Of a DNA stretch of 64,000 nucleotides, positions 1 through 7,995 are shown piece after piece. The DNA is from an uncultured Granulosicoccaceae bacterium (GTDB lineage: Bacteria; Pseudomonadota; Gammaproteobacteria; Granulosicoccales; Granulosicoccaceae). The stretch covers positions 310,001 to 374,000 of the forward strand of contig CALAJN010000004.1 in NCBI GenBank assembly GCA_937922675.1, given 5' to 3'. Position 1 is the first letter of the stretch, and the number at the start of each line of letters is the position of its first letter. Both the position numbers and the translations under genes were made by a program. The notes beneath the pieces were generated by a model. It had not been told where the DNA came from. It saw only the letters and a program-made list of their open reading frames with translations, and ran no database searches.

Positions 1-1376
1 TCAGCGTGGGTGAGGCCGAAGTGCTGATTGATGCACTGATCGAGGCGCTTGCAGCGTCTCTGCCTGAGACCCGTCACGTGATGAATCTCTGCACCGAGCG
101 GCATCACTTTCTGCTCGGTTTTGCCGCCATCATCGCCGCCGGCAAGATCAATTTGCTGCCGCCCAACCGTCAACCGGATACCCTGGCTGAACTCGCTGAA
201 CGTTACGGCGATGTCGGGCTGGTCCACGATGGGGATGACAGTGGGGTATCTGTCGATGCGCAGGCCTTGGATATCCGCAGTATTTTCGGAACAGATATGG
301 GGGCTAGCGTGCGTGCGCGAGTGGACGCTAACCCTGCTACCGACTGGCGACCCAGTGCCGATCGTGAAGCTGTTGCCGCTATTTCCTTCACGTCCGGATC
401 AACCGGAATGCCGCGCGCCAATAACAAGACCTGGGGCATGCTGTGTGATGGCGCGGACATCAATGCGGTAGCGATGTTCGAGGGTGCATCACCGGGTATG
501 TCCGTACTGGCAACCGTGCCGCCTCAGCACATGTACGGCCTTGAACTCAGCATCATGTTGCCGATGCGCATGGACCTGTGTATTCACGTTGGGCAGCCAC
601 TCTTCCCTGCTGATGTCGTTGCAGGCCTCAAGGCGATGAGCCATCCGCGTACTCTGGTCACAACGCCGGCACACTTGCGCAGTCTGATTGCAGACGACGA
701 CCCTTTGCCGTCGGTTGAGCGAGTGTTCAGTGCAACTGCGCCTCTGGATGAGAGCCTCGCTGTTCGTACAGAGCAAAGGTTTGGTGGTGAACTCATCGAG
801 ATATACGGGTGTAGTGAGGTCGGCTCCATCGCCTGCAGAAGAAGTGCTCGGGAGACAAGCTGGCAGGTGTTTGATGGCTTGCAACTGGTCGAGGCTACGG
901 CGATCGATGGCAGCTCAGGCGACTATCGGATCGCAGCTCAGCATCTGCCGGAGATCGCCGAACTGCAAGACCGGCTCGAGTTGACCGCTCCCAACCGCTT
1001 TCGGCTGCTCGGACGTCGCGAGGATCTGTTGAACATTGCGGGTAAGCGGGGCTCACTGGTGCAGGTCAACCGTCGCCTGCTGGCCATTGAAGGCGTTGTC
1101 GATGGCGTCGCTTTTCAACCCGGAGATGGCCGACTGGCCGCCTTTGTGGTCGCCCCGACGTTGCAGCGAAGCGATGTAATAAGCGCATTGCGCCAGTCTC
1201 TCGATCCTGTTTTTCTGCCGCGTCCGCTGGTGTTTGTCGAGCGTCTGCCGCGTCAGGCATCGAGCAAACTGCGCAAGCGTGACCTGCTCGCCTTGCTCGA
1301 CGTCCACCAAGCGGGCCAGGAAGGTCTGGAAGATCAGGAGGCCTTGCGCAGCGGGCTGGCTGGCAACTCATCATAA
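1..1376 (+). CDS. AMP-dependent acyl/aryl-CoA (or ACP) ligase, 5' end cut off
   Basis: ANL-superfamily adenylate-forming enzyme that would activate an acyl or aryl starter for polyene assembly. Visible: the P-loop-like FTSGSTG motif followed by a lysine, the YGCSEVG adenine-binding motif, and GRREDLLNIAGKRG near the hinge to the C-terminal domain. The frame is open to base 1. Family members usually carry about 30 more N-terminal residues, so the GTG at base 6 is probably internal and the true start lies outside the window. Its 3' end overlaps the convergent flavoprotein gene by 43 bp. Neighbouring ketosynthases, ketoreductase, phosphopantetheinyl transferase and COG4648 protein point to an aryl-polyene/xanthomonadin cluster, where such ligases are standard. 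The substrate is inferred only. Confidence 0.85.
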   Translation, partial: SVGEAEVLIDALIEALAASLPETRHVMNLCTERHHFLLGFAAIIAAGKINLLPPNRQPDTLAELAERYGDVGLVHDGDDSGVSVDAQALDIRSIFGTDMGASVRARVDANPATDWRPSADREAVAAISFTSGSTGMPRANNKTWGMLCDGADINAVAMFEGASPGMSVLATVPPQHMYGLELSIMLPMRMDLCIHVGQPLFPADVVAGLKAMSHPRTLVTTPAHLRSLIADDDPLPSVERVFSATAPLDESLAVRTEQRFGGELIEIYGCSEVGSIACRRSARETSWQVFDGLQLVEATAIDGSSGDYRIAAQHLPEIAELQDRLELTAPNRFRLLGRREDLLNIAGKRGSLVQVNRRLLAIEGVVDGVAFQPGDGRLAAFVVAPTLQRSDVISALRQSLDPVFLPRPLVFVERLPRQASSKLRKRDLLALLDVHQAGQEGLEDQEALRSGLAGNSS

Positions 1377-2926
1377 AGCCAGCCGGGTGGATCCTCGTGA
1401 TCACGTGCCTCGTCAAATTCTGACAAGAGCGCGCTACCGATCCGGTCAAGCTCTGCAAGCGATGAAGCAAAGGTACTACTCAAGGGGCCTGTTGCCGGTC
1501 CGGACAAGCGACCGTTGAGTTCACGCATCATGGGCATGGCGCCGTGGTCGGCAAAACGTCCCGAAGGCGTCACCACAGCCTGACGTTCAGCGGCGACTCG
1601 AAAGGCGGCTTGCACCTCTCGGTGTCGCGCTCTGGCTTGCGCCAGTGAAGCAGAGTGTTCGGCCAACAAGTGTGTATCCGTCAAGGCTTCATTGGTGTGC
1701 AGAAAGCCGAGCACACACCAGTAGTAGGCGTAGTCCCAGACCGTCTTCAGCGTCATCAGGCGGAAGTTTCCAAAGCCCGCGTACTGATTGCGGTAAAGCT
1801 CGAGCGTGCTGGCATGAATAGCCGCCAACCCGTGTTCGTGAGCGCGGCGCCGCGCGCGGGTATCCTCGCCCGACACGTCACGTTTGATCAGGTCGGTAAT
1901 GAAGGTATTGCCATAGGCAATGAAGTCCAGTCCCGGTGAGTAAAACGGGTCGACAAATTGCCCCGCCTCTCCAGTCAGGAACCAATCTCCCTTGTCACGC
2001 CGCCCGGAGAACACGCGATCACTTGAGTAGGCGTAACGATGAAAGCGGTGAAAGTCCATGGCCTGATCACCCACCGCCGCACGACACTGCGGTTGATGAC
2101 GCTCAAGCCACTGCAAGGCCCGCTCATGCGTGTGCAGGGTGCTTATCGGATGACGTTTGGCATCAGCGACGATGCCAACGCTGGTGGCGCCTGATGCAAG
2201 CGGGATAAGCCATACCCAATAGCCCTGCCCCATCAGATGGTTTGTACTCAGCCAGCGCTTGCGGCCCGGAACTCGGGCGTGCCAATCGTCGTTGCTGCTC
2301 CAGTCGTCGATGCGCACAGACTTGTCGACCCTGAACCAGGCAGCGTTGCCCACATGCTCGCTTTTGGCATCAAGCCCCAGGCGTTTGCGCAACAGCCCGC
2401 GTCGCCCACTCGCGTCCACGATACGACGGCTGCTGAACTGCGCCTTGCCTGTTGTGCCGCGATACCTGATCAAAGCATTGCCACGGGTATCGAAATCGAT
2501 GTCGGACACGCTCGCACCGCTGATGATGCGCACGCCGTCCATGAGCGCGCAGGCGTGCAGATGGTTCTCAAGTCGGCCTCGATCCATCTGCCACGCAGAC
2601 ACCGGCAAGGATCGGCTTGCTCCGAGCTCATCTGCTTGATCGATCGACTGGCCATCGCCAAAGAAACACCTCAAGCCGAATTTCTTCAGGTGCGCCTCAT
2701 CAAGATGCTCGCGCAAGCCGAGTGTGCGGGCGAGATAATCGGCGCCGATCTCCACGGACGATTCGCCGACCTTGAACGCCGCTTCTGGTACCGGATGCGT
2801 GCCGGCATCAATAACGGCAATGGACAGCTCCGGCAGACTCCGGCGCAGTTGGCGCGCCAGCGCAAGCCCCGCCAGACCGCCGCCGAGGATAGCGACATCG
2901 GCAGAATTGTGTTGATCAACGATCAT
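1334..2926 (-). CDS. FAD-dependent oxidoreductase, flavin halogenase-like
   Basis: A 530-residue flavoprotein. Near the N-terminus is the Rossmann motif GGGLAGLALA. A KVGES segment follows at about residue 52, a DASGRRG motif comes later, then GYWVWLIP, which resembles the WxWxIP signature of FADH2-dependent halogenases, and a GEAGQFVDPFYSPG FAD-binding segment. Members of this broad family occur in aryl-polyene and dialkylresorcinol clusters and are often called tryptophan halogenase-like. Whether this one halogenates or oxidises the polyene head group cannot be read from sequence. It is the third gene of a minus-strand operon, 21 bp after the chain-length-factor gene. The ATG gives a complete N-terminal nucleotide-binding fold. 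Confidence 0.85.
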   Translation of the reverse strand: MIVDQHNSADVAILGGGLAGLALARQLRRSLPELSIAVIDAGTHPVPEAAFKVGESSVEIGADYLARTLGLREHLDEAHLKKFGLRCFFGDGQSIDQADELGASRSLPVSAWQMDRGRLENHLHACALMDGVRIISGASVSDIDFDTRGNALIRYRGTTGKAQFSSRRIVDASGRRGLLRKRLGLDAKSEHVGNAAWFRVDKSVRIDDWSSNDDWHARVPGRKRWLSTNHLMGQGYWVWLIPLASGATSVGIVADAKRHPISTLHTHERALQWLERHQPQCRAAVGDQAMDFHRFHRYAYSSDRVFSGRRDKGDWFLTGEAGQFVDPFYSPGLDFIAYGNTFITDLIKRDVSGEDTRARRRAHEHGLAAIHASTLELYRNQYAGFGNFRLMTLKTVWDYAYYWCVLGFLHTNEALTDTHLLAEHSASLAQARARHREVQAAFRVAAERQAVVTPSGRFADHGAMPMMRELNGRLSGPATGPLSSTFASSLAELDRIGSALLSEFDEARDHEDPPGWLYDELPASPLRKAS

Positions 2927-2947
2927 CGGTTCAGTGCATCAAGGGGA

Positions 2948-3736
2948 TCAATGGATCGTGCTCAACCGGGCAACCAGTTGTGATTCAGTGCCGAGTTGGA
3001 AGGTACCTGACCACGGCGTTGCCTCTGCCACGGCCTTGATCAATGGCCACAATTCAGCGGTTGCCTGAGCCGGATCGAACGACGACGGTGCGCTGGCCGG
3101 AGTGCCATCCTTGCTCTTCGGGCGCGCCTCCAGCTCGCAGGAGAGCAGCGGCGCGACATCTTGCGTGGATTCAGGCGTGGATTCGATGACCAGCGCAAGC
3201 GCTGCGGTTGTGCCGGCCCCGTGTATGTCTGCCAGGGCTCCCGGAACCGCCACATCGGTGACCACCAACAGGGTCGGAGCCAGATCACTGGTGACCATGA
3301 CCATCGATTCAAACAGCGCCATGCCCGCAGTGTGCTCAAAGGCTGCGACAAAGGTGTTGGGTGAGGTGTTTTTGCAGGCGATTGACCAGCACCCGGCGGC
3401 GGCGTTGTGCACGCTGTTGTGAAAACGTGTCGGAGACAGGAGTTTGTCGCTGCCCGCCAGGGTGCGGCACATGTAATCGGTGATGTCGGAGTCACCGAGT
3501 GCTGATGCAAACACGGATCGGATGCCGGCCGGATCCTGACCGGCCGCGGCGCAAGCCTGGCTTGCGGCCTCCACCCCAAGTCGACTGGCTGCAGGGCTTC
3601 GTCTGAGCTCTCGGGGCGGGATCGCGGACGGACGCGGTATGGCGACCTGGTCACCCGCTTCCTGCGGGCGGGCCATTTCGGTAAGGCAACTCACCCCTGC
3701 AGCCCAGGCGCCTGCCCCGGTAATGGCTACACGCAT
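2948..3736 (-). CDS. Ketosynthase-like chain-length factor (inactive KS partner)
   Basis: A 262-residue protein covering little more than the N-terminal half of a beta-ketoacyl synthase fold (MRVAITGAGAW start; HNSVHNAAAGCWSIACK region). No TACSS nucleophile motif and no paired active-site histidines are visible. This fits the chain-length-factor partner known from aryl-polyene systems, which forms a heterodimer with the active ketosynthase. The start chosen is the ATG overlapping the upstream ketosynthase stop as TGATG, which implies translational coupling and equimolar synthesis. The open frame continues upstream inside the ketosynthase gene but that part is a shadow. Confidence 0.8.
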   Translation of the reverse strand: MRVAITGAGAWAAGVSCLTEMARPQEAGDQVAIPRPSAIPPRELRRSPAASRLGVEAASQACAAAGQDPAGIRSVFASALGDSDITDYMCRTLAGSDKLLSPTRFHNSVHNAAAGCWSIACKNTSPNTFVAAFEHTAGMALFESMVMVTSDLAPTLLVVTDVAVPGALADIHGAGTTAALALVIESTPESTQDVAPLLSCELEARPKSKDGTPASAPSSFDPAQATAELWPLIKAVAEATPWSGTFQLGTESQLVARLSTIH

Positions 3737-4950
3737 CAGCCTTTCCTCCCGAAGACCAAAGAGCAGTTGTTGCCACCAAAACCGAGCGAGTTGCACATCA
3801 CGTGATCGCTTTGCGTCGTTGTTGATCCTTGCTGCACGGGATAGACAAGATCGGGATCAGGGTTCTGAAGATTCAAGGTGCCAGGTACATGCCCTGTTGC
3901 CAACACATCAAGCGCTGTCACCGCTCCGATGATGCCAGCGGCACCCAGTGTGTGGCCGGTCCACGCCTTTGTCGATGATGCCGGAACGGGGGAAGTGAAT
4001 ACGTCGGCAAGCGCCCGTGCCTCGGTGACATCGTTTGCAGGGGTGGCAGTGCCGTGCAGGTTGACGTAGCCGATATCGACAGGCAACAGGCCGGCGGTGT
4101 CGAGTGCTCGTTGCATGGCATCGCGGGCACCGCGACCCTCTGGATGAGGCTGCGCCATGTGCCAGGCGTCAGAGGTTTCGCCGCTGCCTGCCAGTTGATA
4201 CTCGTAACCCTCGCTTGCTTCGGGAAGCAACAAGGCAAAGCCTGCCGCTTCGCCAATATTGATGCCGTCGCGTTCAGTGTCAAAAGGCCTGCACTGTCGC
4301 GTGGAAACGAGTTCCAGTGAGGCGAAGCCGTGCAGGATACTCAAGCACAACGAATCCACACCGCCGACCACCACAGCATCTACAACGCCAGCGTCAAGCC
4401 AACGCGCCGCAGCCCCGAATACCTTGCCACTCGATGAGCATGCGGTACTGATGGTCATGGTCGGGCCGCCAAGGCCGAGCCTCCGGGCGACAAAGTGGCC
4501 TACGCTGTGCGGATTGTGCACCTGGGGTTGTTGAAAGATCGGTGCGACCTTGCCGTCTTCCAGGCTGGCGTAGGCGGACTCGGTGCGACCGATCGATGCG
4601 GTGCTGGTGCCGAGGATCACACCGATTCGGTGGGTTCCAAACTGCTCGCGAACGGCAATGACCGCGTCATCAAAGCCATCCAGTCCGAGGGCCAGATCGG
4701 CGAGTCGGTTGTTGCGGCTGTCCAGTGAAGCGAAAGGCTCGGCCAGCCTGTGTGAGTCAGCGTCCTCGACACGGCCGATCCAGGTGTCGAGTTGCGAGTC
4801 CGGATAATCATTTTGGCGCAACCCGCTGCACCCGTTTTGCAAGGCCTCGTGCAACTGAGCTCGGCCAGAACCGCAGGCACTGGCCTGTGTCCAGGCGGCA
4901 ACCGACGCGCGATGCGCGCGGTGGGTGGCGGTGGTCGAGCGATTTTGCAT
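3736..4950 (-). CDS. Beta-ketoacyl-ACP synthase, active aryl-polyene-type KS
   Basis: A 404-residue condensing enzyme elongating an ACP-bound chain. The full Cys-His-His triad is visible: Cys171 in STACSSSG, His299 in NLHGTATPAND and His333 in KAWTGHTLGAAG, with the conserved lysine just before the last. The ending SLGFGGNN is typical of FabF-type enzymes. The start is placed at ATG 4950, but GTG codons at 4965 and 4980 are in frame inside a tandem 15-bp repeat and would add residues of a VNxVN repeat. The gene leads an operon with the chain-length factor and the flavoprotein and is divergent from the ketoreductase. The frame is open to 5205, but that part overlaps fabG and its divergent promoter. 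Confidence 0.88.
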   Translation of the reverse strand: MQNRSTTATHRAHRASVAAWTQASACGSGRAQLHEALQNGCSGLRQNDYPDSQLDTWIGRVEDADSHRLAEPFASLDSRNNRLADLALGLDGFDDAVIAVREQFGTHRIGVILGTSTASIGRTESAYASLEDGKVAPIFQQPQVHNPHSVGHFVARRLGLGGPTMTISTACSSSGKVFGAAARWLDAGVVDAVVVGGVDSLCLSILHGFASLELVSTRQCRPFDTERDGINIGEAAGFALLLPEASEGYEYQLAGSGETSDAWHMAQPHPEGRGARDAMQRALDTAGLLPVDIGYVNLHGTATPANDVTEARALADVFTSPVPASSTKAWTGHTLGAAGIIGAVTALDVLATGHVPGTLNLQNPDPDLVYPVQQGSTTTQSDHVMCNSLGFGGNNCSLVFGRKG

Positions 4951-4980
4951 ATTTACCCGGTTCACATTTACCCAGTTCAC
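4951..4980. repeat. Tandem 15-bp repeat at the ketosynthase start
   Basis: Two adjoining copies, ATTTACCCGGTTCAC and ATTTACCCAGTTCAC, differ at one base and abut the KS start codon. Read on the minus strand each copy begins with GTG in frame with the gene and encodes VNWVN then VNRVN. They may be a leader-region operator, alternative starts, or a recent slippage duplication. Confidence 0.9.
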
Positions 4981-5042
4981 AAGAAGTGCCGTAAAGCGCG
5001 CTAAGCTTTGCGTAGCCTTGTACGTAAGTAGTGGGCTGAGTG

Positions 5043-5123
5043 ATGTCCTGCAACCCGCGCGGGCAATCCAGCAGCGCCATGAGCAAGCCCGTTGACCCGC
5101 CCCTCGTTGACCCTCCCCTATGA
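5043..5123 (+). CDS. Possible 26-codon leader ORF coupled to the ketoreductase
   Basis: A short frame from ATG 5043 (alternative ATG 5079) ends in VDPPLVDPPL and a TGA that overlaps the next gene's ATG as ATGA. No strong ribosome-binding site is visible before either start. The ketoreductase itself also lacks one, so arrival of ribosomes from this frame would be one way to start it. It could equally be a chance frame. Confidence 0.3.
   Translation: MSCNPRGQSSSAMSKPVDPPLVDPPL
5091..5120. repeat. Tandem 15-bp repeat at the ketoreductase start
   Basis: Two adjoining copies, GTTGACCCGCCCCTC and GTTGACCCTCCCCTA, match at 13 of 15 positions. The second ends on the A of the ketoreductase ATG. It mirrors the 15-bp repeat at the divergent ketosynthase start, though the units have different sequence. 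Confidence 0.85.
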
Positions 5124-5890
5124 GTGTACCTACGCGCGAACCTCGCCAGAGCGCCGCGAGCAGTGAACAGCGTCGCGTTCTGGTAACAGGTTCCAGCCGT
5201 GGCATAGGTCGCGCAATCGCGCTGGACCTGGCCGCCCACGGTTTCGCCGTTACCGTGCACTACCGATCCGGGCGTGATGCCGCAGACGCGGTGGTCGCTG
5301 ACATTGAAGCCGCCGGCGGGACAGCGCATGCCATTGCGTTTGATGTGGCTGATCGTGAGGCTGCGCGAGAGGCTCTGGAGGCAGAGCTCGCGCAGTATGG
5401 CGCGCCGTGGGGTGTTGTGTGCAACGCAGGCATCACCGCCGATGGCATCTTTCCCATGCTCTCCGGGTCGGACTGGGACAGCGTCATCGACACCAATCTT
5501 GGCGGCTTCTACAACGTCGTCCATCCGTTGGTCATGCCACTGATCAAGACCCGGCGGCCCGGCAGGATTGTCACCCTCGCCTCGGTGTCAGGCCTGATCG
5601 GCAACCGCGGCCAGGTAAACTACAGCGCGGCCAAGGCCGGCATCATCGGCGCCAGCAAGGCCCTGGCGACTGAGCTCGCATCGCGCTCCATCACCGTGAA
5701 CTGCGTGGCACCGGGTCTGATCGACACCGACATGACCGCCGAACTGCCACAGGAGGCCATGCTTGCGGCCATCCCTGCCGGTCGCATTGGCCGCCCTGAG
5801 GAGGTCGCCGCAGTGGTCCGTTTTCTGATGTCCGAGGAGTCGAGTTACGTGACCCGACAAGTGATCGCCGTCAACGGCGGGCTTTGTTGA
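5120..5890 (+). CDS. 3-ketoacyl-ACP reductase (FabG-type SDR)
   Basis: A 256-residue classical short-chain dehydrogenase/reductase that would reduce the 3-keto group of the growing ACP-bound polyene with NADPH. Visible: TGSSRGIG cofactor motif near residue 24, CNAGIT, the catalytic serine in LASVSG, and YSAAKAG with Tyr and Lys, then PGLIDTDM. The C-terminal segment is typical of FabG. It opens the plus-strand half of the polyene cluster, divergent from the ketosynthase operon. The ATG has no clear ribosome-binding site and overlaps the stop of a possible leader ORF. Cluster context favours a pathway-specific ketoreductase over the housekeeping FabG. Confidence 0.88.
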   Translation: MSVPTREPRQSAASSEQRRVLVTGSSRGIGRAIALDLAAHGFAVTVHYRSGRDAADAVVADIEAAGGTAHAIAFDVADREAAREALEAELAQYGAPWGVVCNAGITADGIFPMLSGSDWDSVIDTNLGGFYNVVHPLVMPLIKTRRPGRIVTLASVSGLIGNRGQVNYSAAKAGIIGASKALATELASRSITVNCVAPGLIDTDMTAELPQEAMLAAIPAGRIGRPEEVAAVVRFLMSEESSYVTRQVIAVNGGLC

Positions 5891-5936
5891 GTCACTCTTT
5901 GGCCGTATCGCCTGAGCGGCGCCACTAGCTGAGCGC

Positions 5937-6695
5937 ATGAGCCCGCACCCCCTGACTGACGCCCTGCAGCTATTGCCACTTGAGGCGAGCACAGGGGTTG
6001 ATGTGTGGCAACTGGAGCTTGCTCACCTGCACGAGCTGGACGATACCGTCAACGCGCAGTTGAGCGCGGATGAGCGGTTGCGTGTCAAGCGCTTTGCCAA
6101 CCCGGCGCAAGCCCGACTCTGGGCTGCGATTCGCGCCTGTTTGCGGCTGCTTCTGGCCAGATGCAAGGGCTGCACCACGCAGGAGGTCGAGTTTTCATTG
6201 GGCAAACACGGTAAACCCGCCAGCCAGGGCGTCTCTTTCAATGTCTCGCACAGTGGCTCGGTCGGTCTGATAGCGCTGTCCGCCGAGCAGCCGGTGCAGG
6301 TCGGCGTTGATATCGAAACGGTATCGCTGCACCGAGATGTAATGGAGCTTGCAGCGCTGGTATGTACTGCCGACGAACAGGCCGCGTTGTCAAAGCTCAG
6401 CGATCACGAATTGCCACTGGCCTTCGCCCGCATGTGGTCGCGCAAGGAAGCCTGGCTCAAGGCCCATGGGGTCGGACTTGGCTTTGGTGCATCGCGCGTC
6501 AATGTTGGCTTTGAGATGCCGACGCGCGTTGTCGAGGTGGACGGCGTGCCAGACACCGCCACACTGATTGACTTGCCACTGACGGCGCAGGCACAAACGC
6601 GAGCGCGAACCCGCGCACCGGAAGGTGGGTCATCCGTTGATGCGTACGTCGGCAGCTTGTGCATCTTGCAGCCAACTTCGCCAGACGTCGGCTGA
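5937..6695 (+). CDS. 4'-phosphopantetheinyl transferase, Sfp/Gsp type
   Basis: Transfers the phosphopantetheine arm of CoA onto acyl carrier proteins, here probably the pathway ACPs that lie outside the window. The 252-residue protein carries FNVSHSG, then GVDIE with the metal-binding Asp and Glu, then WSRKEAWLK with the catalytic Glu and Lys, in the order and spacing of Sfp-type enzymes. It sits 46 bp after the ketoreductase and overlaps the following membrane-protein ATG as TGATG. The last roughly 50 residues are variable and hold no motif I recognise. Confidence 0.9.
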   Translation: MSPHPLTDALQLLPLEASTGVDVWQLELAHLHELDDTVNAQLSADERLRVKRFANPAQARLWAAIRACLRLLLARCKGCTTQEVEFSLGKHGKPASQGVSFNVSHSGSVGLIALSAEQPVQVGVDIETVSLHRDVMELAALVCTADEQAALSKLSDHELPLAFARMWSRKEAWLKAHGVGLGFGASRVNVGFEMPTRVVEVDGVPDTATLIDLPLTAQAQTRARTRAPEGGSSVDAYVGSLCILQPTSPDVG

Positions 6696-7282
6696 TGAGT
6701 AATCTTATCCTTGGTTTATCGGCAGCCTTGTATCCGCTAGCCGTCTATCTGGGCGCCGATCACTTCGGTCTCGGCACGCTCGCAGCGTTGCTCGCAGCTG
6801 TTTTGCTGTGCCGATTACTGATGATGCCCACAGGCTTTGCTATCAAGTTGGCGGGCGCCCTGTGTGTTTCAGCGGTCGGGCTGTTGTGGTTCCATCATGG
6901 TGATGATCGATGGTTGATCTTGCATCCGGTATTCATCAACAGCATCTTGATGGTGCTTTTTGGCGGGAGTCTGCTGCATGGCACGCCGATGATCGAACGC
7001 ATAGCACGCTGGCGACACATGCCTGTGGGCGATCACAACCTGAATTACCTGCGTGGCCTGACGCTGCTGTGGGCGCTGTTTTTCGCGCTGTGTGCCGGCA
7101 TATCGCTGTACACGGTGTGGATAGGAGATCGACAGTTGTGGGCGCTGTGGAACGGGCTTTTGGTCTATGTCGCTATGGCAGCGCTCACGCTTGCCGAGCT
7201 CGCCTACCGGCGTCGCTTCAAGCGGCGGTTGTACCGTGAGGGTCGATTGCCGGAGGGGGAGCGAGCATCAATCGGCAAGTGA
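6695..7282 (+). CDS. COG4648 family membrane protein of aryl-polyene clusters
   Basis: A 195-residue integral membrane protein with five or six hydrophobic segments and a basic C-terminus rich in Arg (RRRFKRRLYREGR). Proteins of COG4648 recur in aryl-polyene gene clusters; their biochemical role is unknown to me. The GDHNLNYLRGLTLLWALFF segment resembles that family. The start is the ATG overlapping the phosphopantetheinyl transferase stop, which places the first hydrophobic segment at the N-terminus. It is the last pigment-cluster gene on this side; the next gene begins after a 113-bp gap with its own ribosome-binding site. Confidence 0.75.
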   Translation: MSNLILGLSAALYPLAVYLGADHFGLGTLAALLAAVLLCRLLMMPTGFAIKLAGALCVSAVGLLWFHHGDDRWLILHPVFINSILMVLFGGSLLHGTPMIERIARWRHMPVGDHNLNYLRGLTLLWALFFALCAGISLYTVWIGDRQLWALWNGLLVYVAMAALTLAELAYRRRFKRRLYREGRLPEGERASIGK

Positions 7283-7395
7283 GCCGAGCGGGCAGAAAAT
7301 CAAAAAACCTTTGCCGTCTTGCAATTGTGTCGCATACTGGGACTTGGAATGGGCTTGTCCGGCCCTGTTTTATCCAGCCGAGGAGTTCACCAGTT

Positions 7396-7959
7396 GTGAA
7401 AACGCTTGCAAACCAGAGCAGTGAACGCACGTCGTTGTCCTTGATGCGCTCAGTTTTGTTTGGCGGCTTCATATGCCTGGCTTTGACACTGGTTCTGCCT
7501 CTGCCTCTGTGGGCCGAGGACGCTCTGCCAAGCGCGACAGGGGAAGTACTCCTGGTCGTTGACGGCAATATCTCGCACACCAATGCCGGTGACGAGGCGC
7601 ACTTCGATCTCGCTATGCTTCAAGCGCTGCCACCGGCGGAATTCAGCACGCATACACCGTGGGAAGATGGGCTCAATCACTTCGCAGGCACCCTGTTGTC
7701 AGACGTGCTGGCCGCAGCAGGTGCCTCGTCGAGTGAGTTTTTTGCTACCGCTATCGATGACTATCAGGTCGAGTTTGGTGGGGTGGATCTGGAGCGCTAC
7801 CCTGTTTTATTGGCTTGGGAGCAAAACGGCGAGCTGATCACTCTGCGCAACCTCGGGCCGCTTCGTATCATGTTCCCGTTTGACGACTATCCGGAGCTTG
7901 ATACCAATGCCAATCGGGCGCTGGCGGTGTGGCAACTGATCACGATGTCAGTGCGCTGA
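7396..7959 (+). CDS. Secreted molybdopterin-oxidoreductase-fold protein lacking Cys
   Basis: A 187-residue exported protein. The GTG at 7396 is chosen because AGGAG lies 10 bp upstream and the next residues form a signal peptide (hydrophobic stretch ending PLPLWAEDA). The mature part has the pattern of the sulfite-oxidase-like molybdopterin-binding domain (VDGNISHTN start, TPWEDGLNHFAGTLLSDVLAAAG, DDYQVEF, then PLRIMFPFDDYPEL). I see no cysteine after the signal peptide, so the usual molybdenum ligand is absent. Proteins of this kind often precede histidine kinases; here the kinase starts 36 bp later. I infer a periplasmic ligand-binding or signalling partner rather than an enzyme. Confidence 0.75.
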   Translation: MKTLANQSSERTSLSLMRSVLFGGFICLALTLVLPLPLWAEDALPSATGEVLLVVDGNISHTNAGDEAHFDLAMLQALPPAEFSTHTPWEDGLNHFAGTLLSDVLAAAGASSSEFFATAIDDYQVEFGGVDLERYPVLLAWEQNGELITLRNLGPLRIMFPFDDYPELDTNANRALAVWQLITMSVR

Positions 7960-7995
7960 AACGGCCAGGTTGGTGTCCTCGCAAGTCAGTTCGTA

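Noticed and set aside
3040-3654. 204-residue open frame on the minus strand inside the chain-length-factor gene
   Set aside because: It is an out-of-frame shadow: Arg/Pro-rich, with no conserved motif, while the overlapping frame has clear KS-like sequence.
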